A DNA stretch of 64,000 nucleotides from Lumnitzera littorea (GCA_024138015.1 JAMXBB010000011.1:70355308-70419307); one strand, 5' to 3'; shown: positions 47,886 to 61,698, counted from the stretch's first letter. Made by a program: numbers and translations. The notes: a model not told the origin generated them from the sequence alone.

Positions 47886-50800
47886 ATGGCTAAGGTCAAT
47901 AGGGAAGTTGTACACTCCAGTTAATAAGTGACCAACTGGATAGACTCACTGACTTAGTAGCTAGTCTGGTGACAGTCATAAATGAAGATAGGCAGAGAGC
48001 TAGAGAGGGTCCATATAGAGGACGAGCCAATGAATAGCTTGAGAGAGGTAATGGTTAATATGGCCAAGCTAATACCTTAGTTTAACCACCTTGAGTTGGA
48101 GGAGTAGATAGAGTTGTTAGGCGCAGGTTAGTACTCAATGAAATTCAAGAAGTAGATGAAGTGGAGTACTATGAACCAGAAAAGAGGAATGTCCGAGCTT
48201 CGAGAGAAGGGTTGACGATATGTATCCCAATTTTTTTTAGAAGTAGCGATGCAGAGGAATACTTGGATTAGGTAGATAAAATTGAGAAACAATTTGAATG
48301 CTATGAGGTGCTTGAGAATGCAAAGGCTAAACTTATTGTGCTAAAGTTTACTAACTATGCCGCTCTGTGGTGGAAGAACATGCTAACTACACGAAGAAGA
48401 GAAGGAGAACGTGAAGTTAGGAGTTGGAATGAGATAAAGAGAGTCATGAGGAGGAGCTTTGTTCTGAGCTACTATTTACAGGATGCCTTCAAAAGGTTAC
48501 AAGAGTTGAGATAAGGAGAATCAAGTGTTGATGCAAATGTAAAGGAGTTTTAATGCTAATGATTTGATGTGAAGTCGTTGAACCCAAAGACTAAACTATG
48601 TATCAATTCATTAGTGGGTTAAAGTACAAGATTAGAGATATTTTGGAAACCATGGATATTGGATCACTTGATGATGTTATCTGAGCCGCTTAAAGGATCA
48701 AGAGGCATTGAACAGGAAGATTTCGACCCCCTGTTAGTCGACTTAGTAATAGCCAATCTGTTCCAAGTAAACCTGTAAGATTAGAACCAAGTAAGGCTGC
48801 TGAAACCCAACTTGCTCAAACTACCCAAGTAGAGGAGAAGGAGATCTTGAGGAAGTTTGACAAAGGCTAAAGCTTAGGAAGGAAGACGAGTGAGATTAAG
48901 TGCTTCAAATATCAAGGATTTGGACATATGGTCACTTAGTGTCCAAACAGAAGAAACATGGTGATTTGAGGTGAAGTGCCGACCGTTGAGATAGATAATA
49001 CTAATGAGGAAGTGGAAGACCTAAAAGAAGCCAGACAAATCAAACTATCCGAAGAAGAGGAAGTCATCTATAGCAAGGAGGGTAATTTTATGCCTATCAC
49101 CCTAGTGTTGAGAAAAACAATGAATGTTAGTCCTATGCTCGAGAATGAACAGCGAAAGAATCTATTCCACATTGGATGCAAGGTGAATGGGTCACTATGT
49201 GCAATGATAGTTGATAGTGACAGATGCACTAATGTAGTATTCGCTTTCATGGTTTACCAATTGAAGTTGTAGCAAGTAAACAAGTAAGTGACTGTGCTAA
49301 TATGTATTAGAAACTATTGAGATGAAGCACTTTATGATGTGTTGCCCATGAGTACATCCCATATTCTACTAAGACGACTGTAGATGTTTGACCAAACTGT
49401 AATATAGGATGGAAGGAAGAACATATGTTCCTTAAAGCATGAGGGTAAGAAGGTGAAGTTAAGCCCTATGACTGCCGAGTAAGTTAAAATCATGTAGGCC
49501 CAATTGAGTCGAGTCTTGAAGAAAGAAGATTTGGTGATGACTTGAGTTGAGCTAAAAAAAGAGTGGAGCTCAAAGAGCTAACCTATTTGCTAGTCAGAAG
49601 GTTATTGGAGATGAGGAGATTTGAGGAGGGGATGTTACCTACAGAGGTGAAAACCTTGTTATATAAATTTGTTGACCTGTTCTTAAGTGAGCTACCAGAA
49701 GGTTTGCCTCCCATATGAGGTGTTGAACATGTAATTAACTTACAGCTAAGAACCGCACTACCGAACAAGCCTGCTTATAGGCTAAACCTTGAACAGGCTA
49801 TCGAGCTATAGAGGCAGGTAAATGAGTTGATGATGAAAGGGTATATACAAGAATCCTTTGACCCTTGTATCGTACCAGCCTTGTTAGTACCAAAGAAAGT
49901 TTGGTCATAGACGATGTGTGTAGATAGCTGAGCAATTAATTACATTACCATCAAGTACTGGTATCCCATACCAAGGGTTGATGATATGTTAGACAAGTTT
50001 AATAGAGCTATATTATTCTCCAAGATTGACTTTAGATCTGGATATCATTAGATCCGAATGCGGGAAGGCGATGAGTGGAAGACCGCATTTAAGACTCTCC
50101 ATGGATTGTATGAATGGCTTGTGATGCCATTTGGATTATTGAATGCACCAAGCATATTTATGCGACTGATGAATCATGTGCTTTAAGAGTTGATAGGGAA
50201 ATTTGTGCTGGTTTACTTTGATGACATCTTAGTATATAGCCTTAATCTGGAGACTCACTAAGAACATCTCCAAGCAGTCTTTATAGAACTCTAAGCTGAA
50301 AGACTTTATGCCAATTTGAAGATGTGTGACTTTTTCTGACTTGAAGTAACCTTCTTGGGTTTTATTATAAGTGGTGGTAGAATACGAGTTGATGATCAAA
50401 AGATAAGGGCAATCATCGAATGGCCTGTACTAACCACTTTGGCTGACGTGAGAAGCTTCTACATCTTGGCATCATTCTATCGTCGATTTATAAGGAATTT
50501 CAATATGATTGTAGCCTTACTCACTGAGTTGTCCAAGAAGAATGTTGAGTTTAGATGGGGAGAGAAGGAGCAAAGGAGTTTTGAAGAGGTGAAGGAGAAG
50601 TTGACTACAACACTTGTCTTAGCTTTATTGAGCTTTGATAAAGTATTTGAAGTGAAGTGAAGTGCAATGCGTTCGGACTAGGCATAAGTGCCGTGCTGAT
50701 GTAAGAAGATCGACCTATTGCTGACCCCAATAAGAAGCTTAGAGGAGCTACACTCAATTATTCTGTCTGTGATAAGGAGTTTTACTCCTTGATTCGAGCC

Positions 50801-52146
50801 TTGACTGTTTGGCAACACTATCTACTACCTAAAGAGTTTGTGATCTGCATTGATCATGAATCCTTAAGATATCTAAAGAGCCAACCTAAGTTGTTTCGAA
50901 GACAAGCCAAAAGGGTCGAGTTCATAGAGGGATTTTCATATGTCATTAAGTACAAGAATGGAAAGAACAATGTAGTGGCACTTGGATTTTCAATAATAAA
51001 AGATTTATATGCTGAGAATCTACATTTTGGTCCCATCTATACCAAATGTAAGGAAGGTCGGACACTTGATGACTATCATAGGGAGGATGGATATTTGTTT
51101 AGGAAGAGGAGATTATGTATCCTGACTTATTCTACAAGAGAGTTGTTAGTGTACGAGGCACATGAGGAGGATTGTCTAGATACTTTGGCCAGCATCGAAC
51201 TCATGAGATACTATCTTCGAGATTCTTTTAGCTAAAAATGGAGAGGGATGTCCAAACTGTGTTGGAAAGGTGCATTACTTGCAGAAAAGTGAAGAGTTGA
51301 GCCAAGTAGAGTACGAATATTATTTACTATTGCCCATCCTAACCAAACCATGGCTTAAGATGAGTATGGACTTCATGTTAAAGTTGCCGAAGATGTCCCA
51401 AAGGAAGGACTCCATCATGGTGGTCGTTGACCGATTCAATAAGATGAAACACTTCGTGCCTTGCTTTAAAACTAATGACGCTTCAGCTATCTCTTTTCTT
51501 TTCTTGTAGGAAATAGTCAAACTTTATGGAGTATCTAGAACCATTGTTTCAGACTAAGAAACAATGTTCATGAGCGACTTTTAAAGAACGTTATGGAGAA
51601 GAATGGGAACCAAGCTATTGTACAACACGTCCTATCATCCACAAATGAATGGATAGATCGAGGTTGTCAATAAGATAATGGGAACTTTACTCTAAGTTGC
51701 TGTTGGTTAGAACATGGCTGATTAGGATCTATGCTTACCAATCATAGTACAGTGTAACCAACATGTCACCATTTGAGGTTACCTATGAGTTTAACCTTGA
51801 GCTCCTAATGGACCAAATACCCCTTCCGAGCCTAGATGATGATCAACCAACAATCAAAAGAGTTGAGGTCATCAGAGCATTTGAGTCGAGTTGCTACTAA
51901 GCTCTAGAGATGAGCCGAGGACTAAAGAATAAAGAATTTTAGATAGGCAATTTGGTCTGGATCCACCTCATTAAGGAACTATTTCCACACTTAAGGAAGA
52001 GTAAGCTATCTTCCAGGGCTGATGGACCATTCAAAGTGGTTGAAAAGATCAATCCTAATGCTTATAGGATTGAACTACCAAAAGAGTATGGGGTCTTAAA
52101 CTCCTTTAACATTGTCGACCTCTACCTATATACTCTTAAAGACTAG
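47886..52146 (+). pseudogene. gag-pol polyprotein of gypsy element 1, decayed
   Basis: From ATG at 47886. Gag capsid part 48220-48560 (AALWWKNMLTTRRREGEREV, RRSFVLSYYLQDAFKRLQEL). A CCHC knuckle at about 48901-48950 (CFKYQGFGH..CPNRRN) has its second Cys changed to Tyr. Protease has IVDSDRCTNVV near 49206, where the family has a DGGSCTN motif. RT runs about 49740-50660, with VPKK, IDFRSGYH, HGLYEWLVMPFGLLNAP and the catalytic YFDD at 50214-50225. RNase H about 50670-51000 (ADPNKKLRGATLNYSVCDKE, ICIDHESLRYL). Integrase about 51120-52146 (TRELLVYEAH, DSIMVVVDRFNKMKHF, YHPQMNG-stop-IEVVN, then SRADGPFKVVEKINPNAYRI). No chromodomain was recognised. Stops such as GYH-stop-IRM and NG-stop-IEV replace conserved Gln, and WS-stop-T replaces Trp. 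Confidence 0.92.
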
Positions 52147-52189
52147 CAACATGGAGCTGAACCAGATTTGATCCCAAATCTCAAATAGC

Positions 52190-52199
52190 CCAGAGGGGA
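52190..52199 (+). other. polypurine tract
   Basis: CCAGAGGGGA directly before the right LTR start (TG at 52200), the site for plus-strand priming. Confidence 0.75.
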
Positions 52200-53120
52200 T
52201 GATAGGAATCATGGACCAATTACGTGCTCCCGAGCTTGAGGGCTTACTCATATGGTTCGCCTAGCTATCTAAGGAAAGTTGAACTCAGAAGAGCAGTACA
52301 TTCCTCAATCCAACTTGCTGAGTTACTTTGCTTTACACATCATCCAAGAAGCTATCGAGGTGGCCAAATTGTATGCCAAGCTTACCTCTCCATAACACAT
52401 TTGTCTAAGGTAAGGTATCGAATCAATATACCACCAACTTGATATATGCTAAAGCCGAGCTGACACCTGCTTAGGGCTGAACACCTGAGGCCGACTCGAC
52501 AATGAGCCATCTTTTGAACCAACCCTGAACATCTAAGTTGTTGAACTGTTCAACTTGATTTATTCAGGACCTGCTCTGTTCGGCTAACAGTGTCATTGGG
52601 ACTACAAAATGGACAGTTGATATGTGCCTTGATTTTCCTAACAATCATACTATCCTTTTCTATCACCAAATATTCTCTATGCTTGTTTACAACATTACCT
52701 TTGTAAATTATTCCTTTTCCTTTACTAGTAGGAATCCTTTTTGTAATTTACATTAACCTAGGACTTACTTTAATTGGGTCATATAAATACTTATGTATTG
52801 CAATAGCCAACGGTGAATACAATTAACATCCAGATATTTCTCTTCTTGGATGACTTAAGTATATCTTGCTTACTCTTGACTACTCTTATTTAGCTTATTG
52901 AGTGTGAACTAGTGGCAAGTGTCCTTGGACCATACTTGTGCATCATATTAAGTGTGACCTGAGCTCATATGAGGCGTTGGTGCATCATATCCACTATTGG
53001 TGCACGAGGACCCTTGCGTAACCTTTAACTATTATTTATCCTTCAGATTATCTTGAAGATTGGATCCATCCTCCTTCAGTTCATATAATATTGAACGTCG
53101 TATGTTCATCCACGTCGGAT
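52200..53120 (+). repeat. right (3') LTR of gypsy element 1
   Basis: Aligned with the left LTR to CATCCACGTCGGAT at 53120. The expected final TGTGTCA is replaced by unrelated sequence, so the 3' edge is truncated or rearranged. Confidence 0.9.
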
Positions 53121-55290
53121 CCTATTAGAAATGCTTTTACACCTTTGGTCGTTAAAATGATTTTTACATCTTTTTCGGATTAGATTCACATTTCATTGCT
53201 AGCTTTTTTAATTTCATGATCAATCATTGACTAAAGTACAAAGGGTGGTCTTAAATCTATAGAAACCAGATTTAGTTAGGAGTTTTTAACTAATGCTGTG
53301 TAGTTCAAGTTCGTAACTTTATGATTGCTTTGCTTTCCAAATTCATTCTTTCATTATGTTATTCATGTTTAGTTGAAAAAAAGAAATTAGTGATAGAGGT
53401 TAATGTGTTCCTTATTTGTTTTGTCATTATTGATCATCTCTTTATTTCAAATGATAGGTATGTAGAACCGCCTATTGATTCTTTCAACCATGGCATGCAT
53501 TGCTACTGGTTCTCCCAGTTGTGTACTTATTCAAACTACTCATTGAGTAGACAATGATGAGCTAGAAGAGGATAAGCTGCAATAGCTAATTTGCTCAAAG
53601 TATGGATGACAACAAGAATAGGTAGATTGAACAAATGGTTTGATAGGAACTTATAGCTATTTCTCAATATTGATTGGCCATCTACATTTTAAATTTATTT
53701 TCTTGCAATTTGCTTGAGTCACTTGTATACTTACCAATTCAGGTTCATATCAAAAGAAGATTTATTAGTAGAAGTTGTTGTTTGTAGGTCAATTCCATGT
53801 TCTTTTTTTCAAGCCCTCAACTTGATGTTGTTTTGTTTGGCCAAAACTAAAAAAAAAAAAAAAAAAAGAACTGGGTGTTTCATTGTTTTTTTAGCAATCC
53901 ATATTAGTTTGCTTATCCTTTAATATAGAATACAAATAGTTGAAGCAGCTTTTGTAATGAGAGGGCTGAAACATAACATACAATGGCAACCCACCATTTT
54001 CAATTTGTTTGCCAGTTGTTATATCAAAACAGCTAGTTACGTGCCTTCCAAAATGCTCATTAATATTGGATCATAAATGATTTAATAGACTTGGGTTCCA
54101 ATCAATATCTAAAGAGTAGTTGTTGTTATTGGTTGAACATTTCATCATATAATTTTGTAAGGATCTAGTTTTTTCCAAATTGATGGGATTTAATTGAAAA
54201 AAAATTAATTTTGAACCTATAATTATTGTCTGTAGGAATGTAAAGCAAATATCAAGGAATCTCTTGCATAAGTAAAGATGCCATTTTTCTAAGTTTTGAC
54301 TTTATATGCACAAATGACACACATTTTTTTATAGTAGCTCACCATCATTGTAATGTGCATGATATAAGAAGAGAACTACCATATAGAAAGGATTGCAAAT
54401 TACACCAACAAGAAGTTTGAAATTTAGGTAACTAATTTTATTTGCAACACGTTATTAGACATTGCATTGGTCAAATATAACTACAAGTTACACTACAATG
54501 ACGATGCTAAGCATGGATATTCCATCCTATACAAGCTCTTTCTACTTGATACAAAATCAATTACATTTATTACAACAATATTCCATCCTTTCCCCTTTCT
54601 TGTGCTCAACTACAAAGCCTGTGCAATTTGATGACTCTTTCCATATCCTTTAATTATCCCTTTGCTCTTCAAAATATCATTAAGGTATAAGCCTAAGATA
54701 GAACAAATGGCACAAAGGACACAACACCTTTGGCATGAAAATAACCTCATCTAGGCTTATTTCTTACTTTCATTTCCGCTAAAGGCAAATTGACAAGTTG
54801 CTTCATTCTCCCTTTTGGATAACCTTATTAGAACAAACAAAGAGACTCCAGATTGCTTCTTTGCCTATGTTCATTCCCTACTATCCGAAAGTTGGCTTGC
54901 ACATTTAGAGTAGACCTAACTTTCATAAGTTGCTAAGTAAACCTCCTTATTATAACTACTCAAGACTAATAAGAGGAAAAAAAAAAAACACCAATTACAC
55001 ATATATTAATCATCCTTAGACTCTTTTATCTAACGTATAATTATTAGAAGTTTATATAGATTTAGTCATAAGATCCATTTGTCAATATACAAGTTCTTTT
55101 ATGTTGTTTTAACAAAAAAATCCTTGTAGAAAAAAAAGAGAGAGAGAGAAAAAAAGAGGAAAAAGAAAAGAAAGTGAGAAAAAAATGTCGCTTTAAAATA
55201 AAATCCATTGCTTTGATGAGTTATGAAGTAAATGTAGTTGAAATGCAGAAGAAAAAGGTAATTAATAATGTTTTCCATAAATAATTTTCA
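53121..55290. other. intergenic, no gene seen
   Basis: Scattered frames under 80 codons with no recognised family, an A19-type run near 53850, and an A/G-rich patch at 55120-55190. Confidence 0.5.
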
Positions 55291-57000
55291 AATTTAAATG
55301 CCAATTGTAAGCCCTATAAATAGGTGTTTAAGGTTCAGTCCATCAAATTTAAGGTGATCAAATAAGTTGTTTAATTAAGCCTAAATTTTATGAGGAAATT
55401 AGGAATATTATTAAAAGTGATTCCGTGAGTTTGGATTTAGGAAAATAAATAATAAATAATTAATTATTATAATACTAAATTATATGTGTATTACATATTA
55501 TTTATTGGAAATGTATAAAACGAGTTCTAATAATTAACGAATCGATAGAGATAATTATATGTATACTAAAAATTATAAAATAACACAAATAATATTTAGG
55601 AGTATTTATTTGTACCATATAGGTATTTACGTAGAGGTAAAAATATACAAAATTACTTAAAATACTCGAAATATATTAAAATAATACTAAATAATTAAAA
55701 AAATCATAAATAATTAAAGAAAAATCAAGAAAATATGGAAAAGTGGAAATGTCCAAAAAAAAGTGGCTTGTCATGTTGAAAAAAAAAAAAAGAAGAAGGA
55801 AAATTAACCAACAAAAATAAGTTAAATAGAAAGTGAAAAAGTAAGAAATAAGGAACACTTGGCAAGAAAAAATTGCATAAAAAATCCAAAACCCTACTAT
55901 AAATTTAACAATCACACATCAAACTTCATTTTGGTCAGTTGGAAACTAAAAAAAAATTGAGAGAGTTGAAGAAAAAAGGAGAGAGTATTTTTATAAAAAA
56001 AAAAAACAAAATAGTGTGCAATTAGGGCTTATAAAGAGAACCTACACCCGATAATCACCTGAAAACGAATGACCACCACCACTAAATAGTAGACCCCATG
56101 CCTAGAGCTGCCGATAAGGGTAGAGCCACCACTGGTGGTTGGAAGTTGATCGGACAGTGAGTTCTAATTTTCCTTTCAAATTTGTTTAATTTAGTAAAAA
56201 TATCAAATATACATGGAAAATTATGAGATTTGGTAATCTAAAATATTTTTGTATGTCAATTTAAGAAAAAATATCAATTTAACAAAATTAGGGCTGGGGA
56301 TATACTGCTCTTAAGAAATAACTAAACTCGAGCTAGTTTTCGACATTGAAATAAATAACCTTAATAGTGTAGTTTCGAGATTAAAATTTTTGTCTAGACT
56401 ATTTAGAGTATTTAAAACATTACTATAGAGATTTTTCAAAAATCTATTTTTAAAAATTTTAGATAATTTTTAGGCTTTAAAATGATATATAAAATAGGTA
56501 ATTTTGTGTTAATTTAGTAATTAAATATATAATTACTGATTTAGTGTATAATTAGGTATTTTAGGATGTTAATTTTTTATGTAGTATGATGTTTGTAGTA
56601 TTTAGGGTTTTAGATGTAATTATTAGGTGTATTATGTAGTATATATATAATAGTTAAAATGATATAGTTTAAGTTAATTTTGTGATTTAAGGTTAATTAA
56701 GTATAAATTCTAATCTTAGGATATAATGAGATATTTTGATATGTTATTAGATTACGAAGGATGATATATGTAGTGTTAGAAGGGTTAGATAGGTAATATA
56801 AGGGTATAATATGTAATCATATATAATATTTGTATATAGGAATTGTAGACATCTCATTTTTGCCAATTTTGTTAATTGAGTTAAATTAAGAAATAAACAA
56901 AAAAAATAGAAAAATAAAATAAATAAAAATAATAATAAAAAATAAGAAAATTAAAAGAAAAAATAAGAAAATAAAAAAGAAAATCAAGTTAAGTCATAGC
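55291..57000 (+). mobile_element. LTR-like fragment related to 42900-43870
   Basis: CCTATAAATAGGTG (about 55313) provides a TATA context. A leader with GAGAGAGTTGAAG, the block CCCATGCCTAGAGCTGCCGA (56096-56115) and a long AT-rich tail follow. The order matches the minus strand of 42900-43870. No gag or pol frame is attached, so this is a solo or broken LTR. Confidence 0.4.
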
Positions 57001-57339
57001 AAGTTGACTCATGAATCGAGTCGTATTAAGTTGAATTGTTGGATTAGGTGATGATATGGACTTAATTAATTAATTTTAGGCTAGACCAATATAGAATAAA
57101 ATTTATCTAATTTAGGGGCTCAAATCAAGATTTATTAAATTATCGGGCTATATTTAATTGAATCAAATTGGGACTAGAAAGAAAAAGCTCGAACTAATTA
57201 AGGTTTCTAAAAGTTAGGGTGAATCTTTGAAAAATCTCAATCGTATTTTTTGTATTTTTGATACGAAAAATTTGATTTTGAGTTTATAAATAGCATATCG
57301 ACGAGGAAGTTAAGGAGGTTATTTTTTAATCACACTCCT

Positions 57340-57880
57340 TCCTAAACCACTACACGCATCACCTAAACCATCACGCACCACCACCCAAACCACCGTGCGC
57401 CATCACCTAAGCCACTACCCACAATACCATATGACTACCACGTGCCACTACGCACTACCACATAACCACCACCATTGTCGCCTAAGCTACCGCTGCTGTT
57501 GCCTAGTCCATTACCCATTACTACCTAGTGTCGCCTACAGCACCCATGCATGCCCAGCGTTGCCTACGCCCTCATCCATAGTGCCTATGGTCGCCCAGTA
57601 GCACCCTGCGCATGCCTAGTATTGCTTAAGCCACCACCACTATCACCCAGTCGCTCGCCTACAGCGCCTACATTTGTCCAATATCACTCGTGCTTGCCCA
57701 GTATCACCTATGCCCTTACCTACAATGCCTATGTTCACCCAATCGTTCGCCCGCGCTCGCTTAGTGTTACCTAACATCGCCCAGCTCTTGCTTAATAGTA
57801 CCTTAGCATCACCCAGTCTAGCCCAACAGCGCTTAGCTCTCGCCTAAACACTCGGCCATTACTGCCCAACACTGACACGA
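57340..57880 (+). repeat. C-rich degenerate short-motif repeat
   Basis: About 540 bp dominated by variants of CGCC(C/T)A and CACC(C/T)A, such as GTCGCCTACAG, TCGCCCAGT, CACCTAAACC and GCCCAGC, spaced irregularly every 6-20 bp. It is far more C-rich than anything else nearby. It gives His/Pro/Cys-rich frames in any phase, none of which looks like a protein. It begins about 50 bp after a TATAAATAGCAT (57288), so it may be the leader of an LTR element. Confidence 0.65.
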
Positions 57881-58314
57881 TCCTGCGTTAAGTAAATTTT
57901 CATCAAATTTTTTTATTTATTCACTTCATTAATTTTTATTTTACTTTAATAGTTATGTTTTTTTTTTATTTTATTAGCTATTTTTATGTTTCAGTGCAAG
58001 TTCTTTTTTGTTGTTATTTATTTTTATTGCAACTTTTTTAAAGCCATTCCAATAAAATTTAATTGAATTATGTTTTTTTGAAAAATCTTTTTTTAATAAA
58101 ATATATATTTTAACATATAGTGGTTTTGAAAAATAAAAAAAAATCTTAAATTGAGTTTTTTAAGAAGAGATTCAGTTAGTTAGGGTTTTTTATTTAATTC
58201 AAGAAAATTGGGTATCTTAGGTTTTTTAAAAAAATAATAAATTGATAAATAAACGTAAACCTGGTTCAATTTCAAAATGAAAAAAATAATCCACCCATTA
58301 AATATTTTATAAAA

Positions 58315-58370
58315 GAGAACTACGGTCGGTTTGATCCCAACTAGCAGGTACGTAGATACATTCAAGGCAA
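58315..58370 (+). other. conserved plant LTR-type motif (GAACTACG..TTTGATCCC..GGTACGTAG)
   Basis: GAGAACTACGGTCGGTTTGA, then TCCCAACTAGCAGGTACGTAG. This spacing of GAACTACG, TTTGATCCC and GGTACGTAGG recurs in LTRs of plant Tat/Ogre-lineage gypsy elements, from memory of that family. No other lineage marker is present. Confidence 0.4.
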
Positions 58371-61300
58371 TTATATAAAAAATAAAGAAAATTTTTTTCC
58401 CTTTTCTTAGAAATTCGTAATATAAAAATAATAAAAAAATCACTTTAGTTATCTTTTGCTTATTTAGGTACATTTTTAGTTTTTATATGGTGACTTAGTC
58501 TTAATAGGTTAGCCTTCGACCTCAATTTTTTCTGGTTTAATCTTTTAAAAATCATTTTTTAGAAAATTTATGGATCAATGGCCACATTAGGGTTTTTCTA
58601 CTCAAAAACCTTAATTTCATTTTTACCAGTTGAACTGGTTGGCAACTCCAATTTTTTTAAAAATTATTTATAAATATTTTCTTAGTTTAATGTCAAGTAA
58701 TTTGTATTAAGTGGGCTGAGCTTAATATAGATTAAATTAAAGAAATTGAAATAAGGCTCGACATGAATTAAATGGGTAGAAAATATTAGGTAAAAATTAA
58801 TGGTATTATAATATATAATATTAGGAATATGATGTAAATCTAATTTAGAAGGTGAATTTATTGAACTATATGAAAAATATGGGTTTTTCTCCCATTGAGA
58901 GTTGATTCAGTAGTTAAATTAGGAATATAGTATACTGTATGGATTAAAATATTGGTTAAGAGCTAAAATGAAGATTTAGGATACTTAAGAGAAATGTGAT
59001 TAACTTCATATAAAGATTCAAAATAAGTTCTTAGAGTTCGTGTATAAAACCGTAATCAAAAACTAAATTTAAACCTAATTTGGAAACCGAATTAGAACTT
59101 AGCCTAAATTAAGAATAATTGTAAAAGATTTAAAAACCTGAATAATTAGGTATAATGGGTCCCTTCTTCATCCTTAGTTGAACAAAGTGGCTTGAGAGGA
59201 GGCCGCGACGAGGGTGAAGTTAATGGTTAGAAAATAGTTATGGGAGCTGCGGTGTCTCCATCACACAAGCTTAAGTTTGGTTGTGAGCTATTATATAAAC
59301 ATGAAAACTCCTCAACCTGGATTAGAGCAGGTGTAATTTCTCAAATCTCACGACGGACCAAATAATGCATGCGATGGCATGTGTTTATACATGCATTGCA
59401 TCTAACTAAATTAGTTGATAACCCTAATTGTGTTTGATGTACAGTTTTAAGTTTCTATTCCAATTTATTGAGCGATTGGTTGCTTACATCTCTATAGATG
59501 TTGTAAGTGCTAACTAAGGAGGGGCCATATAACTACACTGAAGCTAATAACTACTGGATCCTAGAAAGTGAGGATATAAAATTGATGACCAAATACAATC
59601 TCAAGTTTGGATTTTATCTTTATCAATTTATGTATTACCTAAGTAGATTATGATTAGGTTACTAAATCTTATAAATATACTCAGGTTATTTTAATGCAAA
59701 TGAGTAATTTTGATGACTTCATAGGTAAATAATATGTTTAATTTATGAACTATTTACTTAAAAGCAAATTAGTCATAAATGTCTTGTATAAATCAAGTTT
59801 AAGATAGTAGTTATAAGGTTAGCTTCTATCCTAAAATGATCAGTACAATAGGACTGTTACAACTTTACTACCTTGTAACATGACAATTTTAAGTTAGTAT
59901 TAGAGCGTAGTTTTAGTAAACTCATTTTGAAGTATAATAGTTAAAAGAAGTAGACATTATAGGAGTACATTGAGCATAGGTAGAAATAAGTGAGCAGTAA
60001 AGTATTGTATTATAAATTATAGAGTAATTAGTGATTATAACACTAAACTAAGATAAAGATTAATTGAACTTAGATCCAGTTATGGGATCACATGGAGAAT
60101 TGATATTTAGTTAAAGTGATCTAAGTAAAATTGTAGGGAATATTCGATCCAATACAAAGCTAAGATGTGAAGACTATTGTTAGAAATGTTTAGTTAGGAT
60201 ATACTAATACTGTGGATGAGATTATTAAGAAGCTTGTTGATGGGTTGTCTTATAATTGATGAGATACATAGACGATAATGGAGATTTATTTAAGTCTTTT
60301 AGTATAATAAAGATATCATGATATGTGTTGTTGATTAAAGATGGATGGAAAGTAAAGGATTACAACTTAAGTAATACTAGTGAGATATTTTTAGTAAGGA
60401 TAAAAGAAAGAGACCTTATCATGTTAGTATAACTCATAATCTAACTAGCATATTATATATCTTTAAATGATTACCCTTATAGGATTATTGATTGGTTTCT
60501 ACATTTTCTTAGATCAACTGGAGAAAGTAAAAGAAAATCCTTAAAGCTAAGAGGACCTTACCTTAAACCAATAGTTTGATAAAATGCAAGTGAATTAGAA
60601 CCTATTCTAGAGGTGCAATTAGAACCCAATTCAAGAGTAGATCCTATACAGAATGAGAATGTGGTATATGAGGTAATAGTTAATAATGACAATAAGGAGT
60701 TTGATAATGATAAAGTATATGAAATGATTCTACTTCTAATTTTCCTGTGGAAGTATGGGATATTGAATCAACAAGTGGGAATAATACTGAATTAATTGGA
60801 AGATAAATGTGATGGAATTCTTTTAAAATGAAGAATTATTATTCGTGATTTAAATGATAGATATAATATGATAAATGGTTATGTTTTGTTGGATTTTAGA
60901 ATTAATCTTATGTTATTTTTTCATATATGTGGACATCCCAATGATCTCTTAATGGATGTAGTTATGCTTCTCGATAAAAGTGTATTCTTTTAGATATGTG
61001 CATATGTACTGATAATTTACATATTTGTAGCTAAGGGTATAAAAGGAGTAGATGCATTTGGGTGACTAATATTGAAAGTCTTTTGCATATGTAAAAATGG
61101 TTGTAGAAACTCTTATATGAGGTAATAATCAAGTTATGAATTCTTTAGCCCTTAATAAATGACGAATTTAAGATTCATATCTATGGAGTTGTAAGTAAAG
61201 GTAGGTAAAGCCAAATGAGTATAAAATGGACATGAGATCTTTATGTTATGTTGAGGCAAACTGAATAATATCATTATGTGGTACTTATGCTTGGCTATAG

Positions 61301-61479
61301 GGAAAATTTGGAAATGAGACAATTAAAAGGAAGGATTAGATGATGAGCCTAGGAGCTTAGTTATCACTAGAACTTGTCGTGGTAAATTTGACTAAAATAG
61401 GTCCTTCGAAGTACCGAAGAAAATTATAAGGAAATGGTCCATAGAAGAACAAAAGTAGCTGACGTGAAGCTGTTTGGAG
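58371..61479. other. non-coding, probably old retrotransposon sequence
   Basis: AT-rich DNA with no recognised domain. A short acidic frame at 60613-60795 has no clear family. A small hairpin-like inverted stretch (GGCATGT / ACATGC) is at about 59374-59393. Confidence 0.35.
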
Positions 61480-61690
61480 GATGTGACTCACCAACGAACA
61501 CAACACAACTTGACACCTCACTTAATATAATGCACAAGTTGATGTCAAGGTCCACTCGCCACTAATCCTGAGCTACTCAGCAATATTAGATAAGAGTGTT
61601 GGAAAGATGGACTTATAGAGGATTGTCTCACAAGAACAGAATATTCAGTATTAATATATAAGTTATCTTCGGCTTATAAGAGAAAGGTAC

Positions 61691-61698
61691 TATTTATA
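61691..61698 (-). promoter_or_regulatory. TATA box of gypsy element 2 LTR
   Basis: TATAAATA on the minus strand in ACTATAAATAGTACC, inside the presumed 3' LTR. Confidence 0.55.

Larger units (their letters stand above)
46580..53120 (+). mobile_element. Ty3/gypsy LTR retrotransposon, full length, decayed
   Basis: Two LTRs (46580-47518 and 52200-53120) enclose a primer site, gag-protease-RT-RNase H-integrase in gypsy order, and a polypurine tract. The left LTR starts TGATAGGGATCATGG and ends TGTGTCA; the right starts TGATAGGAATCATGG but lacks the last seven or so bases, so no target duplication could be recognised. The coding region has many in-frame stops. An intact copy elsewhere may have been the source. 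Confidence 0.93.

Noticed and set aside
57395..57774. His/Pro/Ser/Cys-rich frames
   Set aside because: Produced by the C-rich short-motif repeat in more than one phase; no sign of protein-level conservation.
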